Below are positions 14,999-23,246 of a stretch of DNA of 51,993 nucleotides, piece after piece (position 1 is the stretch's first letter; every line of letters starts with the position of its first letter). Source of the stretch: CAZSNH01 sp052388455 (lineage in GTDB: Bacteria > Pseudomonadota > Alphaproteobacteria > Rhizobiales > Hyphomicrobiaceae); NCBI GenBank assembly GCA_052388455.1, contig JBQTIA010000107.1:1-51993 (forward strand). The letters run 5' to 3'. Position numbers and translations under genes: made by a program. The notes beneath the pieces are model-generated. The model was not told the DNA's origin and searched no databases. It worked only from the letters and a program-made list of their open reading frames with translations.

Positions 14999-17900
14999 AT
15001 GACTCGGAATGCCCGTCTAGGCGATGTGCTGGCCCACCTCGCCACGCGTCCGGGTCATGACGAGGTCAAAGCGGACTTTCGCGAGCTTCTCATCGAGGCT
15101 TTCGATGTCGAGCGAAGCGCACTTGAGTTCGAGCGACGTGTCCCTGAAGTCCGCGGTCGGCTTGACGCACTCATCGGACGGACGGTCTTCGAAGCCAAGC
15201 GCGACTTGCAGAGGGAGTGGTCGGACGTCGAGAGGCGAATGCCCGACTATCTCGCGGATCGCGAGCGCGAGGAGCAAGGCGAGCGTTTCGTCGGTGTCGC
15301 TACAGACGGTCTGAAGTGGGTCGTCTTCGAGCGCCGTGCCGAGGCCCTGGTCAAGCTCAAGGAAACGACGCTCGACCCCGAGAAGCCGGAGATATTTCTG
15401 GCATGGCTGGACGGCGCCCTGGCGCTGAAGAGTTCGTTGACGCCCGACGTGCTCACGGTCCGAATGGAGCTGGGGCAGGACAGCGTCGCCTTCCTCAGGG
15501 CCCACGAGAAACTGTCGGACCTTTGGACCCGACTGAAAGTCCGTCCCGACGTACTGCTGAAGCGTCAGCTCTGGGCTCAGCTTCTGAAGCTCGTCTACGG
15601 CCGCGAGATCGAGAACGACGAGCTCTGGTTTCAGCACACGTTTCTGGTCGTTGTCGCCAAAGCGATTGCGCTTGCGGTTCTCGATCTTCATGAGGACGAG
15701 CCGAGAAAGATCCTGTCCGGCGAGGCATTCAAGGCCGCCAACATCGTCGGTGCGGTCGAGAGCGACTTCTTCGACTGGGTGCTCGCCGATCCCCAGGGCG
15801 AGGATCTGGTGCGCCGGATCGTCACCCATGTGCGCCGCTTCCGCCTGCGCGAGGTGAAGTCCGACGTTCTGAAAATCCTCTATGAGTCGCTCATTGATCG
15901 TGCCGAGCGGCATGGCCTCGGCGAGTACTACACCCCGGACTGGCTGGCGGCGAAGGTGGCGCGGCACGCCATTTCAGCGCCGCTTGAACAGCGCGTTCTC
16001 GACCCCGCCTGCGGGTCGGGCACGTTTCTGTTCCACGCCATCCGCATGTTCCTCGCAGAGGCCGACGAATCCGGCATGTCGAAGGGGCTTCAGGCGATCG
16101 AGGTCACCGAGCATATCGCCGGCATGGACATCCACCCGGTCGCGATCATCATCGCCCGCGTCACCTACCTGCTCGCGCTCGCCCCGGCACTCGTAGAGCG
16201 CGAGGGGTCGATCTCCATTCCGGTCACGCTCGGGGATGCCATGCAGCTGCAGGTTCGCGAGCTGATGCGCCGTCGCGAGCTGACCGTTTCGGTGCCGCCG
16301 GCCCCGCCGGCCTATGGACCGGCCACGCTCGAATTCCCCGACACCTTCTGTAACGATCCCGCGCTGTTCGACAAAGCGATCGAAGCGATCAGGACCGGAT
16401 CGGAGAGCGATCTCAAGCGCAAGCAGGTCGAGGCCCAGCTCAAGCGCATCGTCGAGCAGCACTACAAGCGCGACATCAACAGCGATGAAACTCTGGCCGT
16501 CGAACAGATGGGCAAGACGTACGTTACCTACGACGAATTGCGGCGCATCGGCCGCGATTCGGTGTGGGCCTACGTGGCCCGCAACCTCTCGCGTCCGCTG
16601 GCATTCTCGACGCGTGAAGGCTGGGCGCACGTCCTGATCGGCAATCCGCCGTGGGTCGCCTTTCGTCACATGAGCCGGGACCTGCAAAAGAGGTTCAAGG
16701 AATTGGCCAAGGGAGCGGGGGTCTACGTCGGCGGCAAGCTCGCGACGCAGAACGATCTTTGCGCGCTCTTCACCGTGCGGGCGGTGCAGCTCTACCTGAG
16801 ACCCGCCGGACGGCTAGCGTTCGTGCTGCCCCTCGCGACACTCTCGCGCGGCCAGTTCGAGGAATTCCGCAAAGGCGATTTCGCGATCGCGCGCGTCGCT
16901 TTCGACGAGGCGTGGACGATGGACGACGGCGTTCAGCCGCTGTTTCCGGTGCCGTCCTGCGTGCTGTTCGGACGCCGCCGCAATATCGGCAAGCGCGTGC
17001 CGGACGTGGTGCGGGCATACAGGGGCTCGCTGCCTTTGAGGGATTGCCCCGAGCCGGTCGCGGACAAGCTGCTCGAGGTCATCGACGGCGTCTCCAAACC
17101 CTCGGATGTGCAGCTTTCAGGAGGGTCTGCCTATCGTGATGCGTTTCGACAAGGTGCGACGTTGGTGCCGCGCATGTTGTGCCTCGTCGAAAGAAAATCC
17201 ATCGGCAAGCTCGGCGCCGACCCCAAGGCCCCGCTCGTCGCAAGCCGACGCAACACGCTTGAAAAAGAGCCGTGGCGCGGGCTTCCGGGCGTTGAGCACA
17301 AGGTCGAGGCCGAGTTCCTCCGTCCGGTGCTGCTCGGTGAAAGCATCCTCCCCTATCGAATTTTCCAATCCTTCGAGGGTGTCATTCCAGTGAACGGCGA
17401 CGGAACCGTTCTCGACGCCAAGACCGCCGCCGATCGCGGCTATCGCGATCTCCCAGGATGGATGAGAGCCGCGGAGAAGGCTTGGAACGCAAATTCGAAC
17501 GGCGACAGCGGTATGACACTCAATGGCCGCTGGAATTATCACAAAGAGCTGGGCGCGCAGTTTCCGCTTGCGAAGTTGCGCGTCGTCTATGCCAAGGCCG
17601 GAATGCAGCCTGCTGCCATGATGGTGCGTGAGAAAAAATTTGTGATTGATCACATGCTGTATTGGTGGGCGCCGGGCTCAGAATCCGAAGGTCAATACCT
17701 CACTGCCATTCTCAACAGCGAGTGTGTTCGCGGCCGGGTCGAGGATTTGCAGGCGCGCGGGCAGTTCGGCGCCCGGCACTTCGACAAGGTGATGTTCACC
17801 CTGCCGATCCCGCGTTTCGAAAAGTCAAACGCCCTGCATATCGATCTGGCGGAAGCAGCGGCCAAGGCCGAGAAGCTCGCCGCGAAAATCGCACTGCCCG

Positions 17901-18007
17901 AGACTGTCAAATTCCAGCGAGCGCGCAAGCTCGTGCGCGACGGTCTCGCCGAAGCCGGCCTCGCCCAGCATATCGACGGCCTCGTCGAGCGACTCTTGGA
18001 CGGCTGA
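14999..18007 (+). CDS. Type IIG-like restriction-modification protein (N6-adenine methylase with nuclease motif)
   Basis: A 1002-residue single-chain protein. The N-terminal part carries a PD-(D/E)xK-type nuclease pattern: Asp56 in RGRLDALIG and Glu65-Ala-Lys67 in VFEAKRDL. The methylase core has the SAM-binding motif LDPACGSGTF (334-343) and the catalytic NPPW (549-552), preceded by the GEYYTPDWLA segment typical of gamma-class adenine methylases. The C-terminal third would hold the target-recognition domain. This organisation matches Eco57I/MmeI-like enzymes that cut and methylate with one polypeptide. No separate hsdS, hsdR or BREX gene is nearby. It may defend against phage; an orphan methylase is the alternative if the nuclease is inactive. 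The stop lies three bases from the end of the convergent acyltransferase gene. Confidence 0.82.
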   Translation: MTRNARLGDVLAHLATRPGHDEVKADFRELLIEAFDVERSALEFERRVPEVRGRLDALIGRTVFEAKRDLQREWSDVERRMPDYLADREREEQGERFVGVATDGLKWVVFERRAEALVKLKETTLDPEKPEIFLAWLDGALALKSSLTPDVLTVRMELGQDSVAFLRAHEKLSDLWTRLKVRPDVLLKRQLWAQLLKLVYGREIENDELWFQHTFLVVVAKAIALAVLDLHEDEPRKILSGEAFKAANIVGAVESDFFDWVLADPQGEDLVRRIVTHVRRFRLREVKSDVLKILYESLIDRAERHGLGEYYTPDWLAAKVARHAISAPLEQRVLDPACGSGTFLFHAIRMFLAEADESGMSKGLQAIEVTEHIAGMDIHPVAIIIARVTYLLALAPALVEREGSISIPVTLGDAMQLQVRELMRRRELTVSVPPAPPAYGPATLEFPDTFCNDPALFDKAIEAIRTGSESDLKRKQVEAQLKRIVEQHYKRDINSDETLAVEQMGKTYVTYDELRRIGRDSVWAYVARNLSRPLAFSTREGWAHVLIGNPPWVAFRHMSRDLQKRFKELAKGAGVYVGGKLATQNDLCALFTVRAVQLYLRPAGRLAFVLPLATLSRGQFEEFRKGDFAIARVAFDEAWTMDDGVQPLFPVPSCVLFGRRRNIGKRVPDVVRAYRGSLPLRDCPEPVADKLLEVIDGVSKPSDVQLSGGSAYRDAFRQGATLVPRMLCLVERKSIGKLGADPKAPLVASRRNTLEKEPWRGLPGVEHKVEAEFLRPVLLGESILPYRIFQSFEGVIPVNGDGTVLDAKTAADRGYRDLPGWMRAAEKAWNANSNGDSGMTLNGRWNYHKELGAQFPLAKLRVVYAKAGMQPAAMMVREKKFVIDHMLYWWAPGSESEGQYLTAILNSECVRGRVEDLQARGQFGARHFDKVMFTLPIPRFEKSNALHIDLAEAAAKAEKLAAKIALPETVKFQRARKLVRDGLAEAGLAQHIDGLVERLLDG

Positions 18008-18010
18008 CGC

Positions 18011-18928
18011 TCAGCTCCAGCGGCGGTTGGACCACATCCACTGCTCGGGGCATTCGCGGATCCAGGCTTCGAACTGCTTCTGCATTTCGATCATGATCCA
18101 GCGGATGTCGTCGGCCTGATTGCGGGTTCTGGGAACGCGCAGCTCCTTGATCTCGATTTCGAAGCGGCTTTCCTTGCCGATCCGCTTGCACCGTGACATC
18201 CAGATGCGCGAGCCGACACGCCGGGCGATCATGGCCGCGATGGCCTGAGTCATCGCCTCGCGGCCGAAGAAGGGGACGGGCATGCCGCTGCGGTCGTAGA
18301 GATCGCAGACGAGGCCGAGCCGACCCCCGCGGCGCACGAAGTCGTTGAGCAGCCGCGCCGTCTTCTGGTTCTCGCCGTGATCGCCCTCGACCTTGCCGCG
18401 ACCGAACAGACCGCCGGGAAAGAGGTCCTTGCGCTGATAGCGGATGTACTCGTCGACGTAAGGATTGTTGACCGAGCGGTAGACGCCGCCAGGATTGGCC
18501 TTTGCTTCCACGAGCGGCCAAATCGCCAATTCCCAGTTGCCCATGTGCAGCGACACCCCGATGGCGGCGCCGAGCTTGTCCTTGTAACGGGAGAACAGCC
18601 GGTCGTTGACGATGGTGATGCGCGAGGGGTCGGCGATCAGGCGGTCGATCTGCATGGTCTCCGCCATCACCCGGCCGAGGTTCTCCCAGTGGGCCATGCA
18701 GATGCGGCGGCGCTCGGCCGGGTCCATGTCCGGGAACGCAATGGCCAGATTGTCGAGCGCGCGGCGATGGCGCTTGGGATTGATCAGCGGCGCCAGCCAG
18801 CGCCAGGATACGGCCGAAAAGCCGGTGGCGACGCGGAGAGGCATCAAGCGGATCAGCCCGACGATGACCCGCAGCAGGGCATACTCCAGCTTGAACTGGA
18901 CTTTGCGGAGCGGCGAAACGGGTTTCAT
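18011..18928 (-). CDS. Lysophospholipid/lauroyl acyltransferase (LpxL/HtrB family)
   Basis: A 305-residue inner-membrane acyltransferase that probably adds a secondary fatty acid to lipid A. The HX4(D/E) active site is visible in SLHMGNWELA (His-Met-Gly-Asn-Trp-Glu). Other family features are the N-terminal hydrophobic segment (ALLRVIVGLIRLMPLRVATGFSAV), RRALDNLAIAFPD, and FGREAMTQAIAAMIARR. The start at 18928 (MKPVSPLRK) is chosen because the longer frame to 19096 is Arg/Ala-rich and not family-like. It follows the UbiH-like gene on the same strand by 100 bases and converges tightly on the restriction-modification gene. Confidence 0.88.
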   Translation of the reverse strand: MKPVSPLRKVQFKLEYALLRVIVGLIRLMPLRVATGFSAVSWRWLAPLINPKRHRRALDNLAIAFPDMDPAERRRICMAHWENLGRVMAETMQIDRLIADPSRITIVNDRLFSRYKDKLGAAIGVSLHMGNWELAIWPLVEAKANPGGVYRSVNNPYVDEYIRYQRKDLFPGGLFGRGKVEGDHGENQKTARLLNDFVRRGGRLGLVCDLYDRSGMPVPFFGREAMTQAIAAMIARRVGSRIWMSRCKRIGKESRFEIEIKELRVPRTRNQADDIRWIMIEMQKQFEAWIRECPEQWMWSNRRWS

Positions 18929-19028
18929 GCGGGCTTCAGCGCTCGTTGTCCGGTGGGCTCGGCGCCCAGGTCGTTCGGCGGGTTTCAATGAGGATCGGTT
19001 GGCACTTGCCAGTGCGGCGCGGACCCCG

Positions 19029-20315
19029 TCAAGGGAGCGCTGCGCGTTCTCCCGCGCCGGCCGTGGCGGCGCGGGCGCGAAGCCGCGCAACGCCATCGGG
19101 CCGCATGAGGCTGGCGGTCGCCTGCGAGGGCTGAAGTCCTTCCCGCACGACCAGCCGCTTCAGTGGGCCGACCGCGTTGAGAACGTGCAGGCCGAGACCG
19201 CGCAGCAGGTGTGTCGGCACCATGTCCATGATCAGCGAGCGGTTGAGCAGGTCGATGCCGGTGACCCGCGTGGCGATGTCGAGGCGACGTGCTTCGGCAT
19301 AGGCCGCCAGCATGGCCTGGCCGCCGATCTCCTGCCCGGCGCCGATCGCCTGCGCGACGCACTCGGCGACCGCGGCTGCGTCCCGCAGTCCAAGGTTCAG
19401 CCCCTGGGCGCCGATGGGAGGGATGACGTGAGCCGCCTCGCCGACCAGCGCGACGCGGTTGCGTCCGGCGGTTTCGGCGGCGAGCCCGGATAGCGGAAAG
19501 GTTGCGCGCGGAGTGATTTCGCCGATGGCGCCGAGAAGTCCTTGCAATCGCTCTTCGAGCGCACCGCGGAAACCGTCTGCATCGAGTGACGCCAAGCGTC
19601 CGGCCCCGTCGGGCTTTTCGACCCACACGAGGCTGGACCCCTCGCCGGGCATGGGCACCGTGGTCAGCGGACCGGCCGGTCGATGCAACTCCGTCGAGAT
19701 GCCCTGGTGAGGACGGGAGTGGGCGAAGGTCGTGACGAGAGCCGTCTGGGGGTAGGTCCAGGCGCGGGTCGCGATACCGGCTGCCGTGCGCGACGGCGAG
19801 GAGCGGCCGTCGGCGCCCACCACCAAGCGGGTTTCGATGCGATCGCCTTCCGCCACTGTCAGCCGGACGCTGCCTCTCGAGGGATCGATTGCAATGTCGG
19901 TGACGCCGCGGGACCTCAGCACCTGCACATTGGGCCGTCTGGCGATGGCCGCGTCCAGGGCGCGGGTGATCAGGGAATTGGGGACGTTGTAGCCGAAGCT
20001 CTCCAGGTCGACCTCGGACGCCCGGAAAACGACTTCGGGCGCCCGCAGCAGGGCGCCGGTGTCGTCGACGATTCGGATGCCGGTGAGGGGTGCGCACTGG
20101 GAACGGCAGGATTCCCACACGCCCAGATTGTGCAAAAGAGTGACGGAACCCGCAAAAAGTGCAGCCGTGCGTCGGTCCGTGACAACCCCTTCGGCGGGCA
20201 GATGGGGCGCTACCAGGGTCAGTTCGATGTCCAGCGCCGCCATTGACAAGGCCGCGGCCAACCCCGCCGGTCCTCCGCCGACGACAGCGATTCTGGACTG
20301 ATAAACCTTTGGAAT
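19029..20315 (-). CDS. UbiH/UbiF-like FAD monooxygenase, apparent ATT start
   Basis: A 428-residue flavoprotein hydroxylase, probably acting in ubiquinone biosynthesis. The FAD-binding GxGxxG lies in RIAVVGGGPAGLAAAL near residues 8-23, the DG motif in LVVGADGRSSPSR, and the second FAD motif in VALVGEAAHVIPPIGAQGLNLGLRDA. Any ATG, GTG or TTG start would fall after the GxGxxG motif (first TTG at 20261, first ATG at 20243), so those are too short. The frame is open up to a stop just above 20325. An ATT at 20315 gives IPKVYQSRIAVVGGG and has GAGGAG six bases upstream. I infer ATT as the real start, with a sequence error or recent mutation from ATG as alternative. Confidence 0.85.
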   Translation of the reverse strand: MPKVYQSRIAVVGGGPAGLAAALSMAALDIELTLVAPHLPAEGVVTDRRTAALFAGSVTLLHNLGVWESCRSQCAPLTGIRIVDDTGALLRAPEVVFRASEVDLESFGYNVPNSLITRALDAAIARRPNVQVLRSRGVTDIAIDPSRGSVRLTVAEGDRIETRLVVGADGRSSPSRTAAGIATRAWTYPQTALVTTFAHSRPHQGISTELHRPAGPLTTVPMPGEGSSLVWVEKPDGAGRLASLDADGFRGALEERLQGLLGAIGEITPRATFPLSGLAAETAGRNRVALVGEAAHVIPPIGAQGLNLGLRDAAAVAECVAQAIGAGQEIGGQAMLAAYAEARRLDIATRVTGIDLLNRSLIMDMVPTHLLRGLGLHVLNAVGPLKRLVVREGLQPSQATASLMRPDGVARLRARAATAGAGERAALP

Positions 20316-20321
20316 GGGACG

Positions 20322-20327
20322 CTCCTC
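20322..20327 (-). promoter_or_regulatory. Ribosome-binding site that decides the ATT start
   Basis: GAGGAG on the minus strand, six bases before ATT at 20315. It is the only strong Shine-Dalgarno match close to the start of the open frame, and its spacing is ideal for ATT as initiation codon of the UbiH-like gene. Confidence 0.65.
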
Positions 20328-20580
20328 GGCAAATGGACTTCACTGTAACCCGGTTTCCGGGCGCGTCCCAGACGGCCTCTGAGGCCGGTCCGTCGCCATG
20401 CCCTTCGGTGGGCCTTTCGATCCTTGAAATCGTGTGGCGAGCCCGCCACATGGCCGTAGCAACACACCCCGGAGAGGAAACATTCACTCGCCCTTAAGGA
20501 GCGTTGAAACATCCTTGTTTTCAGTAGGGTCTAGCGTCACTTTCGGAGGCAGGGCATTCGACTGCGGGGTCGTTGAGGTT

Positions 20581-20937
20581 ATGAACTTGAACAGAATAAT
20601 CGCGTTGGGAGTTGCGCTGGCTGTGGTCAGCAGCTCGGCGTTGGCCTTCCAGGAACAGCAGATCGAGACCGCGCCCGCCAAGGACGCGCCAACGGCCACG
20701 GCCGGACCGACGCCGAAGCCCGTTGAACTCGATGTGCCCTCGCCGGCCGCCAAGTCCGACGGCACCGAGGTCACCATTCCGGGCTTCGGTAAACTCGGCG
20801 TGCTGCCGAAAATGGATTTCGGGCTGGAGCTTCTCTACGGTGCCAACGATGCGCCGAAGGTTGACGCAGAGCCGAGCGATCAAATTCCTCGCGACGACGA
20901 TCTCACCATCCGCGGCTCCATCAAGAAGAACTTCTGA
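20581..20937 (+). CDS. Small exported protein of unknown function
   Basis: A 118-residue protein not recognised beyond its export signal. Residues 1-23 form a clear signal peptide (MNLNRIIALGVALAVVSSS, then ALA-F cleavage). The mature part begins with a Pro/Ala/Thr-rich stretch, then IPGFGKLGVLPKMDFGLELLYG, and ends DDLTIRGSIKKNF. No Cys, no membrane segment after the signal. The conserved-looking tail suggests a real gene of a lineage-restricted family. It is divergent from the UbiH-like gene and has its own terminator, so it is probably monocistronic. Confidence 0.75.
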   Translation: MNLNRIIALGVALAVVSSSALAFQEQQIETAPAKDAPTATAGPTPKPVELDVPSPAAKSDGTEVTIPGFGKLGVLPKMDFGLELLYGANDAPKVDAEPSDQIPRDDDLTIRGSIKKNF

Positions 20938-20996
20938 GCCGCCGGCCGCCCATTCGGTTTGGACCAGGCTGATGGCAGTACGGGCTGTAACTCTGG

Positions 20997-21020
20997 GGGA
21001 GCGTCGGTGACGCTCCCTTT
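20997..21020 (+). terminator. Rho-independent terminator after the small exported protein gene
   Basis: Perfect 9-bp stem GGGAGCGTC and GACGCTCCC around a GGT loop, followed by TTT. It is 60 bases after the stop codon of the 118-residue protein and 135 bases before pcs. Confidence 0.8.
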
Positions 21021-21154
21021 GTCGTCGAGGCGGGCGTGAGTGTCCGTCGCGATCGTTTGAAGTTTGCGGTTGCGAAGGCCGGACGCCTGCCGGTCATCTG
21101 TCAAGTCTGCGTCCGCCTTGGCCATATCCTGAATCTGCCAGCCGGGAGGGAGCC

Positions 21155-21844
21155 GTGCAGATCGCCGCCGCGCTGGTCCATCTCTTCACGGCGCTGGGTG
21201 CCGTCACGGCCCTCTATGCCCTGCTCGCCGTCGCCGACCGGAACTGGGAGGTGGCCTTTCTCTGGCTAGGGCTGGCCTTCGTCATCGACGGCATCGACGG
21301 CACCTTCGCGCGTCTCGTCGGGGTCGTGGAGCGCCTTCCGCGCTTCAGCGGCGAACGGCTGGACCTGGTCGTCGACTACGTGACCTACGTGTTCATTCCG
21401 GCTTACGCTCTGCTGGCTGCCGGCCTGCTTGAAGGGACCACGGGCCGGCTCCTGGCAGCCGGAATCCTCGTATCGTCTCTCTTTCATTTCGCCGATCTGG
21501 AAAGCAAGGCGGACGACTACAGCTTCGTCGGCTTTCCGGCGGTCTGGAACATCGTCGCGATGTACCTGTTCGTCTTCCAGACTTCGCCTGCGGTTACGGC
21601 CGCGGTCGTGCTGCTCTGTATCGGACTGACGTTCGTGCCGATGAGATGGATGCATCCCTTCCGGGTGACGCGGTTCCGCGGTCCGGTCATCGCGCTTTCA
21701 GTCGCCTGGGCCATCGCCGCCTTTGTGGCCACCTGGAACGGATTTGCGTCGGCGCCCCTCTGGTCGAAGGCCGTGCTGCTTGCCGTCGCCATCGCTGTGG
21801 TGGTCCTGTCGCTGGTCGCCTCGTTTGGACGCGAGCGAGCCTGA
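21155..21844 (+). CDS. pcs: Phosphatidylcholine synthase
   Basis: Pcs condenses CDP-diacylglycerol directly with choline to make phosphatidylcholine in the inner membrane. The 229-residue protein has about eight membrane segments. The CDP-alcohol phosphotransferase motif is present: DGIDGTFAR near residues 45-53, then GERLDLVVDYVTY with the conserved Asp residues. The long spacer between the two halves (LVGVVERLPRFS) is usual for Pcs. The start is GTG at 21155, with GGGAGGG just upstream. The pathway depends on external choline and is common in Hyphomicrobiales. Confidence 0.92.
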   Translation: MQIAAALVHLFTALGAVTALYALLAVADRNWEVAFLWLGLAFVIDGIDGTFARLVGVVERLPRFSGERLDLVVDYVTYVFIPAYALLAAGLLEGTTGRLLAAGILVSSLFHFADLESKADDYSFVGFPAVWNIVAMYLFVFQTSPAVTAAVVLLCIGLTFVPMRWMHPFRVTRFRGPVIALSVAWAIAAFVATWNGFASAPLWSKAVLLAVAIAVVVLSLVASFGRERA

Positions 21845-21851
21845 TACGCGA

Positions 21852-23072
21852 TCAGCCGTCGGATTGCGTCTTGCCGGACCGCGTTCGCCGATCCGGGAGC
21901 ACGTTGAACATCCGCATGAAGGCGCGATCGATCCAATCCTTCCACCTCCACGCCCAGCGCCCCGCCACGGCGAACGAGCCACGCGCGGCGATGGCGCGCT
22001 TCTCCCCGAGCGAGACCAGCGTCAGGAACTGCCGCTGGGGCACGAACGCACGCGCCGGCTGACCATGAATGCGCCTGCGCAGGTTCTCCGCGACCACCGG
22101 GCCCTGTCGCACGGCGAACACGCCGGATTTTTCGCGTGGGTGCTCGACGACCGTGGCGCAGTCTCCGACGGCGAAAATGTCGGTGTCGTCGAGCAGCTGC
22201 AGAGTCGGCCGGGTGGCGAGGAACCCGTGTTCGGTGCGCGGCAGGCCGGTGGTCGCGAACCAGCCGGGCGGAGCCGCGCGGGTCGAGACGAGCACAGCGT
22301 CGGCCGCGATGCGGCGTCCGCTCGCGAGATCGATCCCATCCGGCGTGATCGCCCGAGCGGCGTCGTCAAGGACGATCTCGACGCCGGCTTTGTCGAGCGC
22401 GGCCTTGGCCAGCGCCCGCGCGCGGGGGTTGTGACTGGGCAGCAGCCCCGCCGCCGAGACGATGGCGAAGGTGAAGTCGTCCGATGCGATGCCAGACCGA
22501 GGGGCGAGCGTGCGCAGACGATGGCGCGCGGCGAGCACCAGCTCCACGCCGGCCGCGCCGCCGCCGAGCGCCGCGATGCGCCTCGGGCCAGTACGCTGCA
22601 GGGCGCGGGATTCGAGAGCCTGCCACTTGGGCGCGAAGACGGAGACCGGCTTCACGACGAGGCCGTGCTCAGCGGCACCTCGAATGTCATCGAGGGCCGG
22701 CGTGATTCCGACGTCGATCGACAGCAGGTCGTAAGGCAGAGACGGTTGCCCATCAATGTGGACGAGCCGCGCGGCGCGGTCGATCCCCGTCGCCGCTCCG
22801 TGGATCAGGCGGGCCCCGGCGAAGCGCGCCAATTCGACGAGGTCGATCTGACATTCGGCGAGTGTGTAATGGCCGGCGACGAAGCCGGGCAGCATCCCGG
22901 AATAGGGGGCCGCCAGCTCCTTTGCGACCACGGTGAGGTGGACACCCGGCACGGGGTTCATGCCGAACGCCTTGAGCACGAAGACATGCGCGTGTCCGCC
23001 GCCGAGCAGCAAGACGTTCCTGACGGGAGCAGCTGTCGGCGTCGGCATCGGGTGTCCCGGTAGTTGAGCCAA
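21852..23072 (-). CDS. SelD-associated type NAD(P)/FAD oxidoreductase
   Basis: A 406-residue flavoprotein of the pyridine nucleotide-disulfide oxidoreductase superfamily. The first dinucleotide motif is NVLLLGGGHAHVFVLKAFG (about 19-37), with the GGGHAH form seen in the FAD domains fused to or encoded beside selenide-water dikinase (SelD). Further blocks are PYSGMLPGFVAGHYTLAECQIDL, YDLLSIDVG, a second fold IAALGGGAAGVELVLA, and IFAVGDCATV. No selD or selenocysteine genes are in the window, so a selenium role is not supported here; an NDH-2-like quinone reductase is an alternative. A start at 23048 is also possible. Its stop lies seven bases from the pcs stop. Confidence 0.8.
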   Translation of the reverse strand: MAQLPGHPMPTPTAAPVRNVLLLGGGHAHVFVLKAFGMNPVPGVHLTVVAKELAAPYSGMLPGFVAGHYTLAECQIDLVELARFAGARLIHGAATGIDRAARLVHIDGQPSLPYDLLSIDVGITPALDDIRGAAEHGLVVKPVSVFAPKWQALESRALQRTGPRRIAALGGGAAGVELVLAARHRLRTLAPRSGIASDDFTFAIVSAAGLLPSHNPRARALAKAALDKAGVEIVLDDAARAITPDGIDLASGRRIAADAVLVSTRAAPPGWFATTGLPRTEHGFLATRPTLQLLDDTDIFAVGDCATVVEHPREKSGVFAVRQGPVVAENLRRRIHGQPARAFVPQRQFLTLVSLGEKRAIAARGSFAVAGRWAWRWKDWIDRAFMRMFNVLPDRRTRSGKTQSDG

Positions 23073-23246
23073 CGCTCACGCAGTTCGGCGACGACACGTA
23101 GCCGCCACCTTCTCAACAGCAGTCGCTTCCTCGCCTATGCACGACACGCGCCGCGCGGACGAACGTGCATCTGGTTCGTCTGGCGTGGTTTTCGATCGTG
23201 ACGCTCGATTGGGCGAGGACCAAGAAGCATGAGGCGCGGTAATGGC

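Noticed and set aside
14999..18007. Type I restriction or BREX PglX gene
   Set aside because: No hsdS, hsdR, pglZ or brxC gene is adjacent, and the protein itself has a nuclease pattern, which fits type IIG better.
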